This document shows positions 1-13,812 of a stretch of 64,000 nucleotides of DNA, piece by piece. Below the pieces are notes generated by a model that was not told the origin of the DNA, ran no database searches, and saw only the letters and a program-made list of their open reading frames with translations. The position numbers were made by a program, and so were the translations under genes. Within the stretch, counting starts at the first letter, position 1; every line of letters starts with the position of its first letter. Source of the DNA: Mesostigma viride. Lineage: Eukaryota > Streptophyta > Mesostigmatophyceae > Mesostigmatales > Mesostigmataceae. The stretch is taken from contig RPFO01001124.1 in assembly GCA_009746045.1 (NCBI GenBank), positions 1 through 64,000 of the forward strand. The letters run 5' to 3'.

Positions 1-1690
1 AAGAGAGAGATAGGGGCAACTGCCCACACATGGCATACACCATGCACGCAAGGGGCGGCTGCACACACATGTAATCCACCCGCGCACTGCAAGGGCGAGT
101 GCCACACACGTACACACCGCGCACGCAAGGGCGGCTGCACACACACGTACACACACCATGCACGCATTGCGCGGCAATGCAAACACACGTAATAACACTG
201 CGCACGCAAGGGGCGAGTGCGCACACAACTACATACATCCGCCAACGCAGGGGGGGCTGCAACAACACCACGTACATACACGCGCACTCGGCAAGGGCCC
301 AGTGCAAGCACATGACATACAACCATGCACGCAAGGGCCGGCATGCACAGAAACGTCATACACCGCGCACGCAAGGGGCTGCTGCACACACCTAACACAC
401 ACCATGCACGCACGGGGCGGCTTGCGCACACACGTACATCAACTGCGCACTAGCACGGGGCCGGCGACTGCAGACACAATCGTTACATAAAACCCTCGCA
501 CGCAAGGGGCGCTGCACACACATGTACATCCACCGCGGCACAGCAAGGGGCGAGTGCAAACACATGTAACATACACCGCGCACTGCAAGGACAAAGGATG
601 CCACCACACATGTAAACATACACGCGCCGGCAGGGGCGCTGCAACAGTACGCACGACATACACCGCGCACTATGCAAGGGGCGGCTGCACACACACGTAA
701 TCCACACCGCGCACTGCAAGGAACTGCACACACATATACAACAACTGCGCACGCTTGGAGGCAGCCTGCACTCACATGTACACACACCGCTGCACGGCAA
801 GGGGCGGCTGACACACACGTACATCCACCTGCGCACGCAAGGGGCAACTGGCAAACACACACGTACATCCATCGCGCACGCAAGGGGCGGCTGCACACCA
901 CGTACACAACACCCGCCGCACGCAAGGGCAACTGCACACACATTACACACACCGCGCACGCTTGTGGCAAGGCTGCACACACACGTACCTACACCCGCGC
1001 ACGGCAAGGGGCGGCTGCAACCACATCACGTACATACACCCGGCACGCAGGGGCAACTGCACACACAATGTACATACACCGCGACGCAAGGGCAACTGAA
1101 CACACATGTACACACACCGCGCACGCAAGGGGCAACTGCACACACACGTACCACAGAACACGCGCACTGCTTGGGGCGGCTGCACACACACGTAAATAAC
1201 ACGCGCAAACCGCAAGGGCGGCTGCACACACACGTACATCACCGCGCACAGCAGGGGCAACTTGCACACACATGTACAACAACACGCGCACGCAAGGGGA
1301 ACTGCACACACACGTACACACACCGCGCACTGGCTTGGGGCGGCTGCACACACCCGCACACAAGTAAATACACCGCGCACGCAAGGACCGGCTCCACTCA
1401 CATGTACATCCACGCGCAACCACGGGGCGGCTGCACACACGTACCTACACCGCACGCAAGGGGCTGCTGCAACACACTACACACAAATGAGACGCTTGGG
1501 GCGACGGCACTCACATGTACATACACCGCGCACGAAAGGGTGGCTGCACACACACGTACACACACCATGCACGCAAGGAGCGACTTCACGCACAGGTACA
1601 CACACATGCACGCAAGGTTCGCTGCACACACATGTAATCCACGCGCACGCACGGGGCGGCTGCACACACATGAAACACCATGCACGCAAG
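1..1690. repeat. Noisy copy of the 40-bp satellite array
   Basis: This stretch is the same ~40-bp satellite as the following 10 kb, but it carries an insertion or deletion of one or a few bases in most units. The order of rare unit variants matches about 4,050-5,730 (the GCCAGTGCAAGCACATG unit, the GCACAGAAACG unit, the CCGGCTCCACTCAC unit). It is therefore the same sequence class with many indels added. The indels stop abruptly near 1,690. The simplest reading is uncorrected long-read sequence at a contig end rather than biological divergence. Confidence 0.8.
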
Positions 1691-4600
1691 GGGCGGCTGC
1701 ACACACCTGTACACACACCGCGCACGCAGGGGCGAGTGCACACACACGTACACACACCGCGCACGCAAGGGGCGGCTGCACACACACGTACACACACCAT
1801 GCACGCAATTGCCGGCATGCACACAACGTACATCCACCGCGCACGCAAGGGGCAACTGCACACACATGTACACACACCGCGCACGCTTGGGGCAGCTGCA
1901 CTCACATGTACACACACCGCGCACGCTTGGGGCGGCTGCACACACACGTACATACACCGCGCACGCAAGGGACGGCTGCACACACACGTACATACACCGC
2001 GCACGCAAGGGGCAACTGCCCGCACATGTACATCCACCGCGCACGCAATTAAGGGACGGCTGCACACACACGTACATACACCGCGCACGCAAGGGGCAAC
2101 GGCACTCACATGGACATACACCATGCACGCAAGGGGCGGCTGCACACACACGTACACACACCGCGCACGCAAGGGGCGGCTGCACACACACGTACACACA
2201 CCATGCACGCAATTGCCGGCTGCACACACACGTACATACACCGCGCACGCAAGGGGCTGCTGCACACACACTTACACACACAATGCACGCAATTAGGGGC
2301 GACGGCACTCACATGTACATACTCTTGGGCGGCTGCACACACACGTACACACACCATGCACGCAAGGGCCGGCATGCACACACAGTATACACACACCGCG
2401 CACGCAAGGGGCGGCTGCACACACACGTACATACACTGCGCACGCAAGGGGCTGCTGCACACACACTTACACTCACCATGCACGCAAGGGGCGGCTGCAC
2501 ACACACGTACATACACCGCGCACGCAAGGGACGGCTGCACACACACGTACATACACCGCGCACGCAAGGGGCAACTGCCCGCACATGTACATCCACCGCG
2601 CACGCAATTAAGGGACGGCTGCACACACACGTACATACACCGCGCACGCAAGGGGCAACGGCACTCACATGGACATACACCATGCACGCAAGGGGCGGCT
2701 GCACACACACGTACACACACCGCGCACGCAAGGGGCGGCTGCACACACACGTACACACACCATGCACGCAATTGCCGGCATGCACACACACGTACATCCA
2801 CCGCGCACGCAAGGGGCAACTGCACACACATGTACACACACCGCGCACGCTTGGGGCAGCTGCACTCACATGTACACACACCGCGCACGCTTGGGGCGGC
2901 TGCACACACACGTACATACACCGCGCACGCTTGGGGCGGCTGCACACACACGTACCTACACCGCGCACGCAAGGGGCGGCTGCACACACACTTACACACA
3001 AAATGCACGCTTGGGGCGACGGCACTCACATGTACATACACCGCGCACGAAAGGGGTGGCTGCACACACACGTACATCCACCGCGCACGCAAGGGGCAAC
3101 GGCACTCACATGGACATACACCATGCACGCAAGGGGCGGCTGCACACACACGTACACACACCGCGCACGCAAGGGGCGGCTGCACACACACGTACACACA
3201 CCATGCACGCAATTGCCGGCATGCACACACACGTACATCCACCGCGCACGCAAGGGGCAACTGCACACACATGTACACACACCGCGCACGCTTGGGGCAG
3301 CTGCACTCACATGTACACACACCGCGCACGCTTGGGGCGGCTGCACACACACGTACATACACCGCGCACGCTTGGGGCTGCTGCACACACACGTACCTAC
3401 ACCGCGCACGCAAGGGGCGGCTGCACACACACTTACACACAAAATGCACGCTTGGGGCGACGGCACTCACATGTACACACACCGCGCACGCAAGGGGCGG
3501 CTGCACACACACGTACACACACCATGCACGCAATTGCCGGCATGCACACACACGTACATCCACCGCGCACGCAAGGGGCAACTGCACACACATGTACACA
3601 CACCGCGCACGCTTGGGGCAGCTGCACTCACATGTACACACACCGCGCACGCTTGGAGCGGCTGCACACACACGTACATACACCGCGCACGCAAGGGGCG
3701 GCTGCACACATACGTACCTACACCGCGCACGCAAGGGGCGGCTGCACACACACGTACATACACCGCGCACGCAAGGACCGGCTCCACTCACATGTACATC
3801 CACCGCGCAACCACGGGGCGGCTGCACACACACGTACATACACCGCGCACGCAAGGGGCTGCTGCACACACACTTACACACAAAATGCACGCTTGGGGCG
3901 ACGGCACTCACATGTACATACACCGCGCACGAAAGGGGTGGCTGCACACACACGTACATCCACCGCGCACGCAAGGGGCGGCTGCACACACACATACATA
4001 CACCATGCACGCAAGGGGCGAGTGCAAAAACATGTACATACGCCGCGCACGCAAGGGGCAACTGCCCACACATGGACATACACCATGCACGCAAGGGGCG
4101 GCTGCACACACATGTACATCCACCGCGCACGCAAGGGGCGAGTGCACACACACGTACACACACCGCGCACGCAAGGGGCGGCTGCACACACACGTACACA
4201 CACCATGCACGCAATTGCCGGCATGCACACACACGTACATACACCGCGCACGCAAGGGGCGAGTGCGCACACACGTACATACACCGCGCACGCAAGGGGG
4301 GCTGCACACACACGTACATACACCGCGCACGCAAGGGGCCAGTGCAAGCACATGTACATACACCATGCACGCAAGGGCCGGCATGCACAGAAACGTACAT
4401 ACACCGCGCACGCAAGGGGCTGCTGCACACACACGTACACACACCATGCACGCACGGGGCGGCTGCACACACACGTACATCCACTGCGCACGCACGGGGC
4501 CGGCGACTGCACACACATGTACATAAACCATGCACGCAAGGGGCGGCTGCACACACATGTACATCCACCGCGCACGCAAGGGGCGAGTGCAAACACATGT

Positions 4601-7600
4601 ACATACACCGCGCACGCAAGGACAAGGATGCACACACATGTACATACACCGCGCACGCAAGGGGCGGCTGCACACGCACGTACATACACCGCGCACGCAA
4701 GGGGCGGCTGCACACACACGTACATCCACCGCGCACGCAAGGGGCAACTGCACACACATGTACACACACCGCGCACGCTTGGGGCAGCTGCACTCACATG
4801 TACACACACCGCGCACGCAAGGGGCGGCTGCACACACACGTACATCCACCGCGCACGCAAGGGGCAACTGCACACACACGTACATCCACCGCGCACGCAA
4901 GGGGCGGCTGCACACACACGTACACACACCGCGCACGCAAGGGGCAACTGCACACACATGTACACACACCGCGCACGCTTGGGGCGGCTGCACACACACG
5001 TACCTACACCGCGCACGCAAGGGGCGGCTGCACACACACGTACATACACCGCGCACGCAAGGGGCAACTGCACACACATGTACATACACCGCGCACGCAA
5101 GGGGCAACTGCACACACATGTACACACACCGCGCACGCAAGGGGCAACTGCACACACACGTACACACACCGCGCACGCTTGGGGCGGCTGCACACACACG
5201 TAAATACACCGCGCACGCAAGGGGCGGCTGCACACACACGTACATCCACCGCGCACGCAAGGGGCAACTGCACACACATGTACACACACCGCGCACGCAA
5301 GGGGCAACTGCACACACACGTACACACACCGCGCACGCTTGGGGCGGCTGCACACACACGTAAATACACCGCGCACGCAAGGACCGGCTCCACTCACATG
5401 TACATCCACCGCGCAACCACGGGGCGGCTGCACACACACGTACATACACCGCGCACGCAAGGGGCTGCTGCACACACACTTACACACAAAATGCACGCTT
5501 GGGGCGACGGCACTCACATGTACATACACCGCGCACGAAAGGGGTGGCTGCACACACACGTACACACACCATGCACGCAAGGAGCGACTTCACGCACAGG
5601 TACACACACCATGCACGCAAGGTTCGGCTGCACACACATGTACATCCACCGCGCACGCAAGGGGCGGCTGCACACACATGTACATACACCATGCACGCAA
5701 GGGGCGGCTGCACACACCTGTACACACACCGCGCACGCAAGGGGCGAGTGCACACACACGTACACACACCGCGCACGCAAGGGGCGGCTGCACACACACG
5801 TACACACACCATGCACGCAATTGCCGGCATGCACACACACGTACATCCACCGCGCACGCAAGGGGCAACTGCACACACATGTACACACACCGCGCACGCT
5901 TGGGGCAGCTGCACTCACATGTACACACACCGCGCACGCTTGGGGCGGCTGCACACACACGTACATACACCGCGCACGCTTGGGGCGAGTGCGCACACAC
6001 GTACATACACCGCGCACGCAAGGGGGGCTGCACACACACGTACATACACCGCGCACGCAAGGGGCCAGTGCAAGCACATGTACATACACCATGCACGCAA
6101 GGGCCGGCATGCACAGAAACGTACATACACCGCGCACGCAAGGGGCTGCTGCACACACACGTACACACACCATGCACGCACGGGGCGGCTGCACACACAT
6201 GTACATCCACCGCACACGCAAGGGGCGGCTGCACACACATGTACATCCACCGCGCACGCAAGGGGCGAGTGCACACACACGTACACACACCGCGCACGCA
6301 AGGGGCGGCTGCACACACACGTACACACACCATGCACGCAATTGCCGGCATGCACACACACGTACATACACCGCGCACGCAAGGGGCGAGTGCGCACACA
6401 CGTACATACACCGCGCACGCAAGGGGGGGCTGCACACACACGTACATACACCGCGCACGCAAGGGGCCAGTGCAAGCACATGTACATACACCATGCACGC
6501 AAGGGCCGGCATGCACAGAAACGTACATACACCGCGCACGCAAGGGGCTGCTGCACACACACGTACACACACCATGCACGCACGGGGCGGCTGCACACAC
6601 ACGTACATCCACTGCGCACGCACGGGGCCGGCGACTGCACACACATGTACATAAACCATGCACGCAAGGGGCGGCTGCACACACATGTACATCCACCGCG
6701 CACGCAAGGGGCGAGTGCAAACACATGTACATACACCGCGCACGCAAGGACAAGGATGCACACACATGTACATACACCGCGCACGCAAGGGGCGGCTGCA
6801 CACGCACGTACATACACCGCGCACGCAAGGGGCGGCTGCACACACACGTACATCCACCGCGCACGCAAGGGGCAACTGCACACACATGTACACACACCGC
6901 GCACGCTTGGGGCAGCTGCACTCACATGTACACACACCGCGCACGCAAGGGGCGGCTGCACACACACGTACATCCACCGCGCACGCAAGGGGCAACTGCA
7001 CACACACGTACATCCACCGCGCACGCAAGGGGCGGCTGCACACACACGTACACACACCGCGCACGCAAGGGGCAACTGCACACACATGTACACACACCGC
7101 GCACGCTTGGGGCGGCTGCACACACACGTACCTACACCGCGCACGCAAGGGGCGGCTGCACACACACGTACATACACCGCGCACGCAAGGGGCAACTGCA
7201 CACACATGTACATACACCGCGCACGCAAGGGGCAACTGCACACACATGTACACACACCGCGCACGCAAGGGGCAACTGCACACACACGTACACACACCGC
7301 GCACGCTTGGGGCGGCTGCACACACACGTAAATACACCGCGCACGCAAGGGGCGGCTGCACACACACGTACATCCACCGCGCACGCAAGGGGCAACTGCA
7401 CACACATGTACACACACCGCGCACGCAAGGGGCAACTGCACACACACGTACACACACCGCGCACGCTTGGGGCGGCTGCACACACACGTAAATACACCGC
7501 GCACGCAAGGGGTGGCTGCACACACACGTACATCCACCGCGCACGCAAGGGGCGGCTGCACACACACGTACATACACCGCGCACGCTTGGGGCGGCTGCA

Positions 7601-10600
7601 CACACACGTACCTACACCGCGCACGCAAGGGGCGGCTGCACACATACGTATACCTACACCGCGCACGCAAGGGGCGACTGCACACACATGTACATCCACC
7701 GCGCACGCAAGGGCCGGCTGCACACACACGTACACACACCATGCACGCAAGGGCCGGCTGCACACACACGTACATACACCGCGCACGCTTGGGGCGGCTG
7801 CACACACACGTACACACACCGCGCACGCAAGGGGCAGCTGCACACACACGTACATACACCATGCACGCAAGGGGCTGCACACACACTTACACACACCTTG
7901 CACGCAAGGGCCGGCATGCACACACACTGGCATACACCGCGCACGCAAGGGGCGGCTGCACACACGTACATACACCGCGCACGCAAGGGGCGAGTGCACA
8001 CACACGTACACACACCGCGCACGCAAGGGGCGGCTGCACACACACGTACACACACCATGCACGCAATTGCCGGCATGCACACGCACGTACATCCACTGCG
8101 CACGCAAGGGGCAACTGCACACACATGTACACACGCTTGGGGCGGCTGCACTCACATGTACACACACCGCGCACGCAAGGGCCGGCTGCACACACACGTA
8201 CATCCACCGCGCACGCAAGGGGCAACTGCACACACACGTACACACACCATGCACGCAAGGGCCGGCTGCACTCACATGTACACACACCATGCACGCAAGG
8301 GCCGGCTGCACACACACTTACACACACAATGCACGCTTGGGGCAACGGCACTCACATGTACATACACCATGCACGCAAGGGGCGGCTGCACACACACGTA
8401 CACACACCATGCACGCAAGGAGCGACTTCACGCACAGGTACACTCACCATGCACGCAAGGGGCGGCTGCACACACACGTACACACACCGCGCACGCAATT
8501 AAGGGACGGCTGCACACACACGTACATACACCGCGCACGCAAGGGGCAACAGCACTCACATGTACATACACCATGCACGCAAGGGGCGGCTGCACACACA
8601 CGTACACACACCATGCACGCAAGGAGCGACTTCACGCACAGGTACACACACCATGCACGCAAGGTTCGGCTGCACACACATGTACATCCACCGCGCACGC
8701 AAGGGGCGAGTGCAAACACATGTACATACACCATGCACGCAAGGGGCGGCTGCACACACATGTACATCCACCGCGCACGCAAGGGGCGAGTGCACACACA
8801 CGTACACACACCGCGCACGCAAGGGGCGGCTGCACACACACGTACACACACCATGCACGCAATTGCCGGCATGCACACACACGTACATCCACCGCGCACG
8901 CAAGGGGCAACTGCACACACATGTACACACACCGCGCACGCTTGGGGCAGCTGCACTCACATGTACACACACCGCGCACGCAAGGGCCGGCTGCACACAC
9001 ACGTACACACACCATGCACGCAATTGCCGGCATGCACACACACGTACACACACCGCGCACGCAAGGGGCGGCTGCACACACACGTACACACACCATGCAC
9101 GCAATTGCCGGCATGCACACACACGTACGTCCACCGCGCACGCAAGGGGCAACTGCACACACATGTACACACACCGCGCACGCTTGGGGCAGCTGCACAC
9201 ACACGTACATACACCGCGCACGCAAGGGGCGGCTGCACACACACGTACACACACCGCGCACGCAAGGGGCGGCTGCACACACACGTACATACACCGCGCA
9301 CGCAAGGGGCAACTGCACACACATGTACATACACCGCGCACGCAAGGGGCAACTGCACACACATGTACCTACACCGCGCACGCAAGGGGCAACTGCACAC
9401 ACACGTACCTACACCGCGCACGCTTGGGGCGGCTGCACACACACGTACCTACACCGCGCACGCAAGGGGCGGCTGCACACACACGTACACACACCATGCA
9501 CGCAAGGGCCGGCTGCACACACACGTACATCCACCGCGCACGCAAGGGGCAACTGCACACACACGTACATCCACCGCGCACGCAAGGGGCGGCTGCACAC
9601 ACACGTACACACACCGCGCACGCAAGGGGCAACTGCACACACATGTACACACACCGCGCACGCTTGGGGCGGCTGCACACACACGTACCTACACCGCGCA
9701 CGCAAGGGGCGGCTGCACACACACGTACATACACCGCGCACGCAAGGGGCAACTGCACACACATGTACATACACCGCGCACGCAAGGGGCAACTGCACAC
9801 ACATGTACCTACACCGCGCACGCAAGGGGCAACTGCACACACACGTACCTACACCGCGCACGCTTGGGGCGGCTGCACACACACGTACCTACACCGCGCA
9901 CGCAAGGGGCGGCTGCACACACACGTACACACACCATGCACGCAAGGGCCGGCTGCACACACACGTACATCCCCCGCGCACGCTTGGGGCGGCTGCACAC
10001 ACACGTACCTACACCGCGCACGCAAGGGGCGGCTGCACACACACGTACATCCACCGCGCACGCAAGGGGCAACTGCACACACATGTACACACACCGCGCA
10101 CGCTTGGGGCAGCTGCACTCACATGTACACACACCGCGCACGCAAGGGGCGGCTGCACACACACGTACATCCACCGCGCACGCAAGGGGCAACTGCACAC
10201 ACACGTACATCCACCGCGCACGCAAGGGGCGGCTGCACACACACGTACACACACCGCGCACGCAAGGGGCGACTGCACACACATGTACATCCACCGCGCA
10301 CGCAAGGGCCGGCTGCACACACACGTACACACACCATGCACGCAAGGGCCGGCTGCACACACACGTACATCCACCGCGCACGCAAGGGCCGGCTGCACAC
10401 ACACGTACATACACCGCGCACGCAAGGGGCAACTGCACACACATGTACACACACCGCGCACGCAAGGGGCAACTGCACACACACGTACACACACCGCGCA
10501 CGCTTGGGGCGGCTGCACACACACGTACCTACACCGCGCACGCAAGGGGCGGCTGCACACACATGTACATCCACCGCGCACGCAAGGGGCAACTGCACAC

Positions 10601-11932
10601 ACATGTACACACACCGCGCACGCTTGGGGCAGCTGCACTCACATGTACACACACCGCGCACGCAAGGGGCGGCTGCACACACACGTACATCCACCGCGCA
10701 CGCAAGGGGCAACTGCACACACACGTACATCCACCGCGCACGCAAGGGGCGGCTGCACACACACGTACACACACCGCGCACGCAAGGGGCAACTGCACAC
10801 ACATGTACACACACGGCGCACGCTTGGGGCGGCTGCACACACACGTACCTACACCGCGCACGCAAGGGGCGGCTGCACACACACGTACATACACCGCGCA
10901 CGCAAGGGGCAACTGCACACACATGTACATACACCGCGCACGCAAGGGGCAACTGCACACACATGTACACACACCGCGCACGCAAGGGGCAACTGCACAC
11001 ACACGTACACACACCGCGCACGCTTGGGGCGGCTGCACACACACGTAAATACACCGCGCACGCAAGGGGCGGCTGCACACACACGTACATCCACCGCGCA
11101 CGCAAGGGGCAACTGCACACACATGTACACACACCGCGCACGCTTGGGGCAGCTGCACTCACATGTACACACACCGCGCACGCAAGGGCCGGCTGCACAC
11201 ACACGAAAAACCACCGCGCACGCAAGGGGCAACTGCACACACACGTACATACACCGCGCACGCAAGGGGCGGCTGCACACACACGTACACACACCGCGCA
11301 CGCAAGGGGCAACTGCACACACATGTACACACACCGCGCACGCTTGGGGCGGCTGCACACACACGTACCTACACCTTGCACGCAAGGGGCGGCTGCACAC
11401 ACACGTACATACACCGCGCACGCAAGGGGCAACTGCACACACATGTACATACACCGCGCAACCACGGGGCGGCTGCACACACACGTACATACACCGCGCA
11501 CGCAAGGGGCAACTGCACACACATGTACACACACCGCGCACGCTTGGGGCGGCTGCACACACACGTACCTACACCGCGCACGCAAGGGGCGGCTGCACAC
11601 ACACGTACATACACCGCGCACGCAAGGGGCAACTGCACACACATGTACATACACCGCGCAACCACGGGGCGGCTGCACACACACGTACACACACCGCGCA
11701 CGCAAGGGGCAGCTGCACACACACGTACATACACCATGCACGCAAGGGGCTGCACACACACTTACACACACCTTGCACGCAAGGGCCGGCATGCACACAC
11801 ACTGGCATACACCGCGCACGCAAGGGGCGGCTGCACACACGTACATACACCGCGCACGCAAGGGGCGAGTGCACACACACGTACACACACCGCGCACGCA
11901 ATTAAGGGACGGCTGCACACACACGTACATAC
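1691..11932. repeat. 40-bp satellite array, left part
   Basis: A tandem array of a unit of about 40 bp, roughly 255 copies here. A typical unit reads CGCGCACGCAAGGGGCGG followed by a CA-rich half ending CGTACATACAC. Variation is confined to a few positions: CGCG or CATG before CACGC, CAAGG or CTTGG or CAATT, GGCTG or AACTG or GAGTG, and CGTAC or TGTAC followed by ATAC, ATCC, ACAC or CTAC. Blocks of units recur in the same order (4,530-5,363 equals 6,658-7,491), which shows higher-order repeats. The unit has no stop codon in any frame on either strand, so very long open frames here are not evidence of coding. No gene is called. Confidence 0.95.
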
Positions 11933-12677
11933 TGTCAAGGACATGGTCCTTGTATTTGTACCCACCTGACCTGGCTAGATAGATAGAGGCTCTTGTACAG
12001 GAGCCACTGTTTTTTATCCCGTTGGATTTGGCCTACAAATGAGAAAGTTGTGGCCAGTTTTAGTAATCAGGGATTAGTACCTATGCCAAGTGGATCCTTA
12101 TAGGCAGCTGACAAATCTGTCTATGTCAGCTGACCTATGACATGTCAGATGAGAATCTATGACAGGACAGTTGACTGATTGACATGTACACTGTGCATGT
12201 CAGATGTGGCGCTGATATGTTCACGCCAGATTTACTTCATCATCATCAGATCACACACAGAGAGATCTTTTATTAAATAGTTAGATTACTGTGCAGCAGT
12301 TACAAGTTAAGACTGTACATCAGTTACAAGATAAGGCTGTACAGCAGTTACAAGATAAGATTTATTCTTGTCTAGATCTGATTGGTAGCCTGTACACTGA
12401 CCTAACCTGATTGGTGGCCTGAGTATTACATGAGAATATTCCTAGGCACATTCCTAGCCAGCCAATCAGGTCATTCCAGTTTTCTGCCTGTGTTTTTTCC
12501 TCGAGTTAATAAAACAACTGAGGAGCCTTGCCAAAGGTACTCCTCACTATCATTCTGCCTCAAACTGAGTCTCTGTCTCTTTGCTTCCATCCTCCATAGC
12601 CTGTACCTGCAAGGACAGGCACATTTGGGTTCCAATCACAAGCATTGTAGAAGGCAAACCCATTAGTTCTTTCAACA
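11933..12677 (+). repeat. 5' LTR of the copia element
   Basis: 745 bp beginning TGTCAAGGACATGG and ending TTCTTTCAACA. It contains an AATAAA-type sequence (near 12,509) and short internal repeats of the CAGTTACAAG type around 12,297-12,360, which may be part of the promoter and enhancer region. By eye it matches the 3' LTR base for base. Confidence 0.95.
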
Positions 12678-12690
12678 TGGTATCGGAGGT
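12678..12690 (+). promoter_or_regulatory. Primer-binding site (initiator tRNA-Met type)
   Basis: TGGTATCGGAGG directly follows the 5' LTR. It resembles the usual copia primer-binding site TGGTATCAGAGC, which is complementary to the 3' end of initiator methionine tRNA and primes minus-strand DNA synthesis. Confidence 0.8.
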
Positions 12691-12768
12691 TTGATGCCTA
12701 CCCTGCATTTGAGGAGCAGAGACATTCATCTGACTACCCCAGAGACAACACCCAGACCCAGATCAACC

Positions 12769-13812
12769 ATGGAGGATCAAGACACCCAAACTGCTACCAG
12801 ACAGCCTGACTACACCTCTCTTGTTTCAACAGTTGCCAAGAGCTGCAAGAAATTTGTTGGTGCAGCTGGTGATGATTACAGCAAGTGGGAGGAGTGGAAG
12901 AATTTGTTTTTGGCTGTTGTCAGTCTTTTCAGTTTGGATGCTGTCCTGCTGGGTACTGAGGAGAATGACAGGGCTGATAAGGCCCTGTGGGCAGCTTTGC
13001 TCACCTGTCTAACAGGTGAAGCTGCACGCCTAATGGCCACTGTGGCCAACAAAACTGGTAGCCAAGCATGGCAGTGTCTCATGGAGAACTATGAGCAAAC
13101 CAGGCTAACCAAGAGTCACAGGTTTGAGCTGAGGAGCAAGCTGCACCGCCTACAGAAGCTTCCTAACGAGACCATGCAACAGCTTGTGAGGAGGGCGGAG
13201 CTTCTACGTGCTGACTACCAGGCTGCAGGGGGAGTCATCCAGGACCGTGATTTTGCTGCCATTCTACTGGGAGCACTGACAGACGAGTACCGCCCTGCGC
13301 TGGTGTCTGTACGGTTCAACGAGGAGGACCCACTACCTGTGGTGAAGAGGGCACTCATGGAGGCGGAGGATCTGCTCAAGGGGGGACGTGCTGTGGTGAA
13401 AAAGGAGAGTGCTGGCACTGGCCAGGCCTACCACACCAACAGCAAGGGGAACGGGGGGACCAAGAAATGCAGTCACTGTGGCCTGTCAAATCACAAGGAC
13501 AAAGACTGCTGGAAGGAGCATCCTGAGAAGGCCCCACGCTGGTACCCCAACCAGCACAGGGGGGCAAGGGCGGCAACCGAGGGAACCAGAACAAGGGACG
13601 CAACGCACCTGCTGGATCCGCTGCCAACGCAACTCAGGAGGCGGCTGAACTGCCGCCTGGCTTCTGCATGGTCACCATCGCCGAGGAGTCGCCGTCGACG
13701 CCGCTGGAGGCTGCTGCTCTCACGCAGTATACGTGCGACAACCTCACCTGGGTGCTGGACTCGGCTGCGAGCAGCCACATGTCCCCGTGCCGTTCTGACT
13801 TTGTGTCTCTGA
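12769..13812 (+). CDS. gag: Copia Gag polyprotein region with zinc knuckle
   Basis: Structural protein of the virus-like particle; binds the element's RNA. The chosen start is the ATG at 12,769 in the context ACCATGG; an in-frame ATG at 12,691 lies right behind the primer-binding site and is less likely. The body has the pattern of copia-type gag (UBN2-like), with the segment ALLTCLTGEA followed by helices around LHRLQKLPNETMQQL. A CCHC zinc knuckle (C-x2-C-x4-H-x4-C) is encoded at 13,468-13,509. Past the G6 run at 13,559-13,564 this frame becomes low-complexity Arg/Ser/Leu sequence. The natural continuation (Gly-Lys-Gly-Gly-Asn...) is in another frame, so the last ~80 codons are probably not genuine. 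Confidence 0.85.
   Translation: MEDQDTQTATRQPDYTSLVSTVAKSCKKFVGAAGDDYSKWEEWKNLFLAVVSLFSLDAVLLGTEENDRADKALWAALLTCLTGEAARLMATVANKTGSQAWQCLMENYEQTRLTKSHRFELRSKLHRLQKLPNETMQQLVRRAELLRADYQAAGGVIQDRDFAAILLGALTDEYRPALVSVRFNEEDPLPVVKRALMEAEDLLKGGRAVVKKESAGTGQAYHTNSKGNGGTKKCSHCGLSNHKDKDCWKEHPEKAPRWYPNQHRGARAATEGTRTRDATHLLDPLPTQLRRRLNCRLASAWSPSPRSRRRRRWRLLLSRSIRATTSPGCWTRLRAATCPRAVLTLCL

Noticed and set aside
2106-11905. Very long open frames (up to ~2,190 codons plus, ~900 codons minus) in the satellite
   Set aside because: The 40-bp unit has no stop codon in any of six frames, so open frames arise automatically. No start context, splice pattern or domain supports a protein.
13559-13564. Programmed -1 frameshift between copia Gag and Pol
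   Set aside because: The G6 run is not in a standard X-XXY-YYZ register with the zero frame, and copia elements normally use one frame. An indel or sequencing error is simpler.
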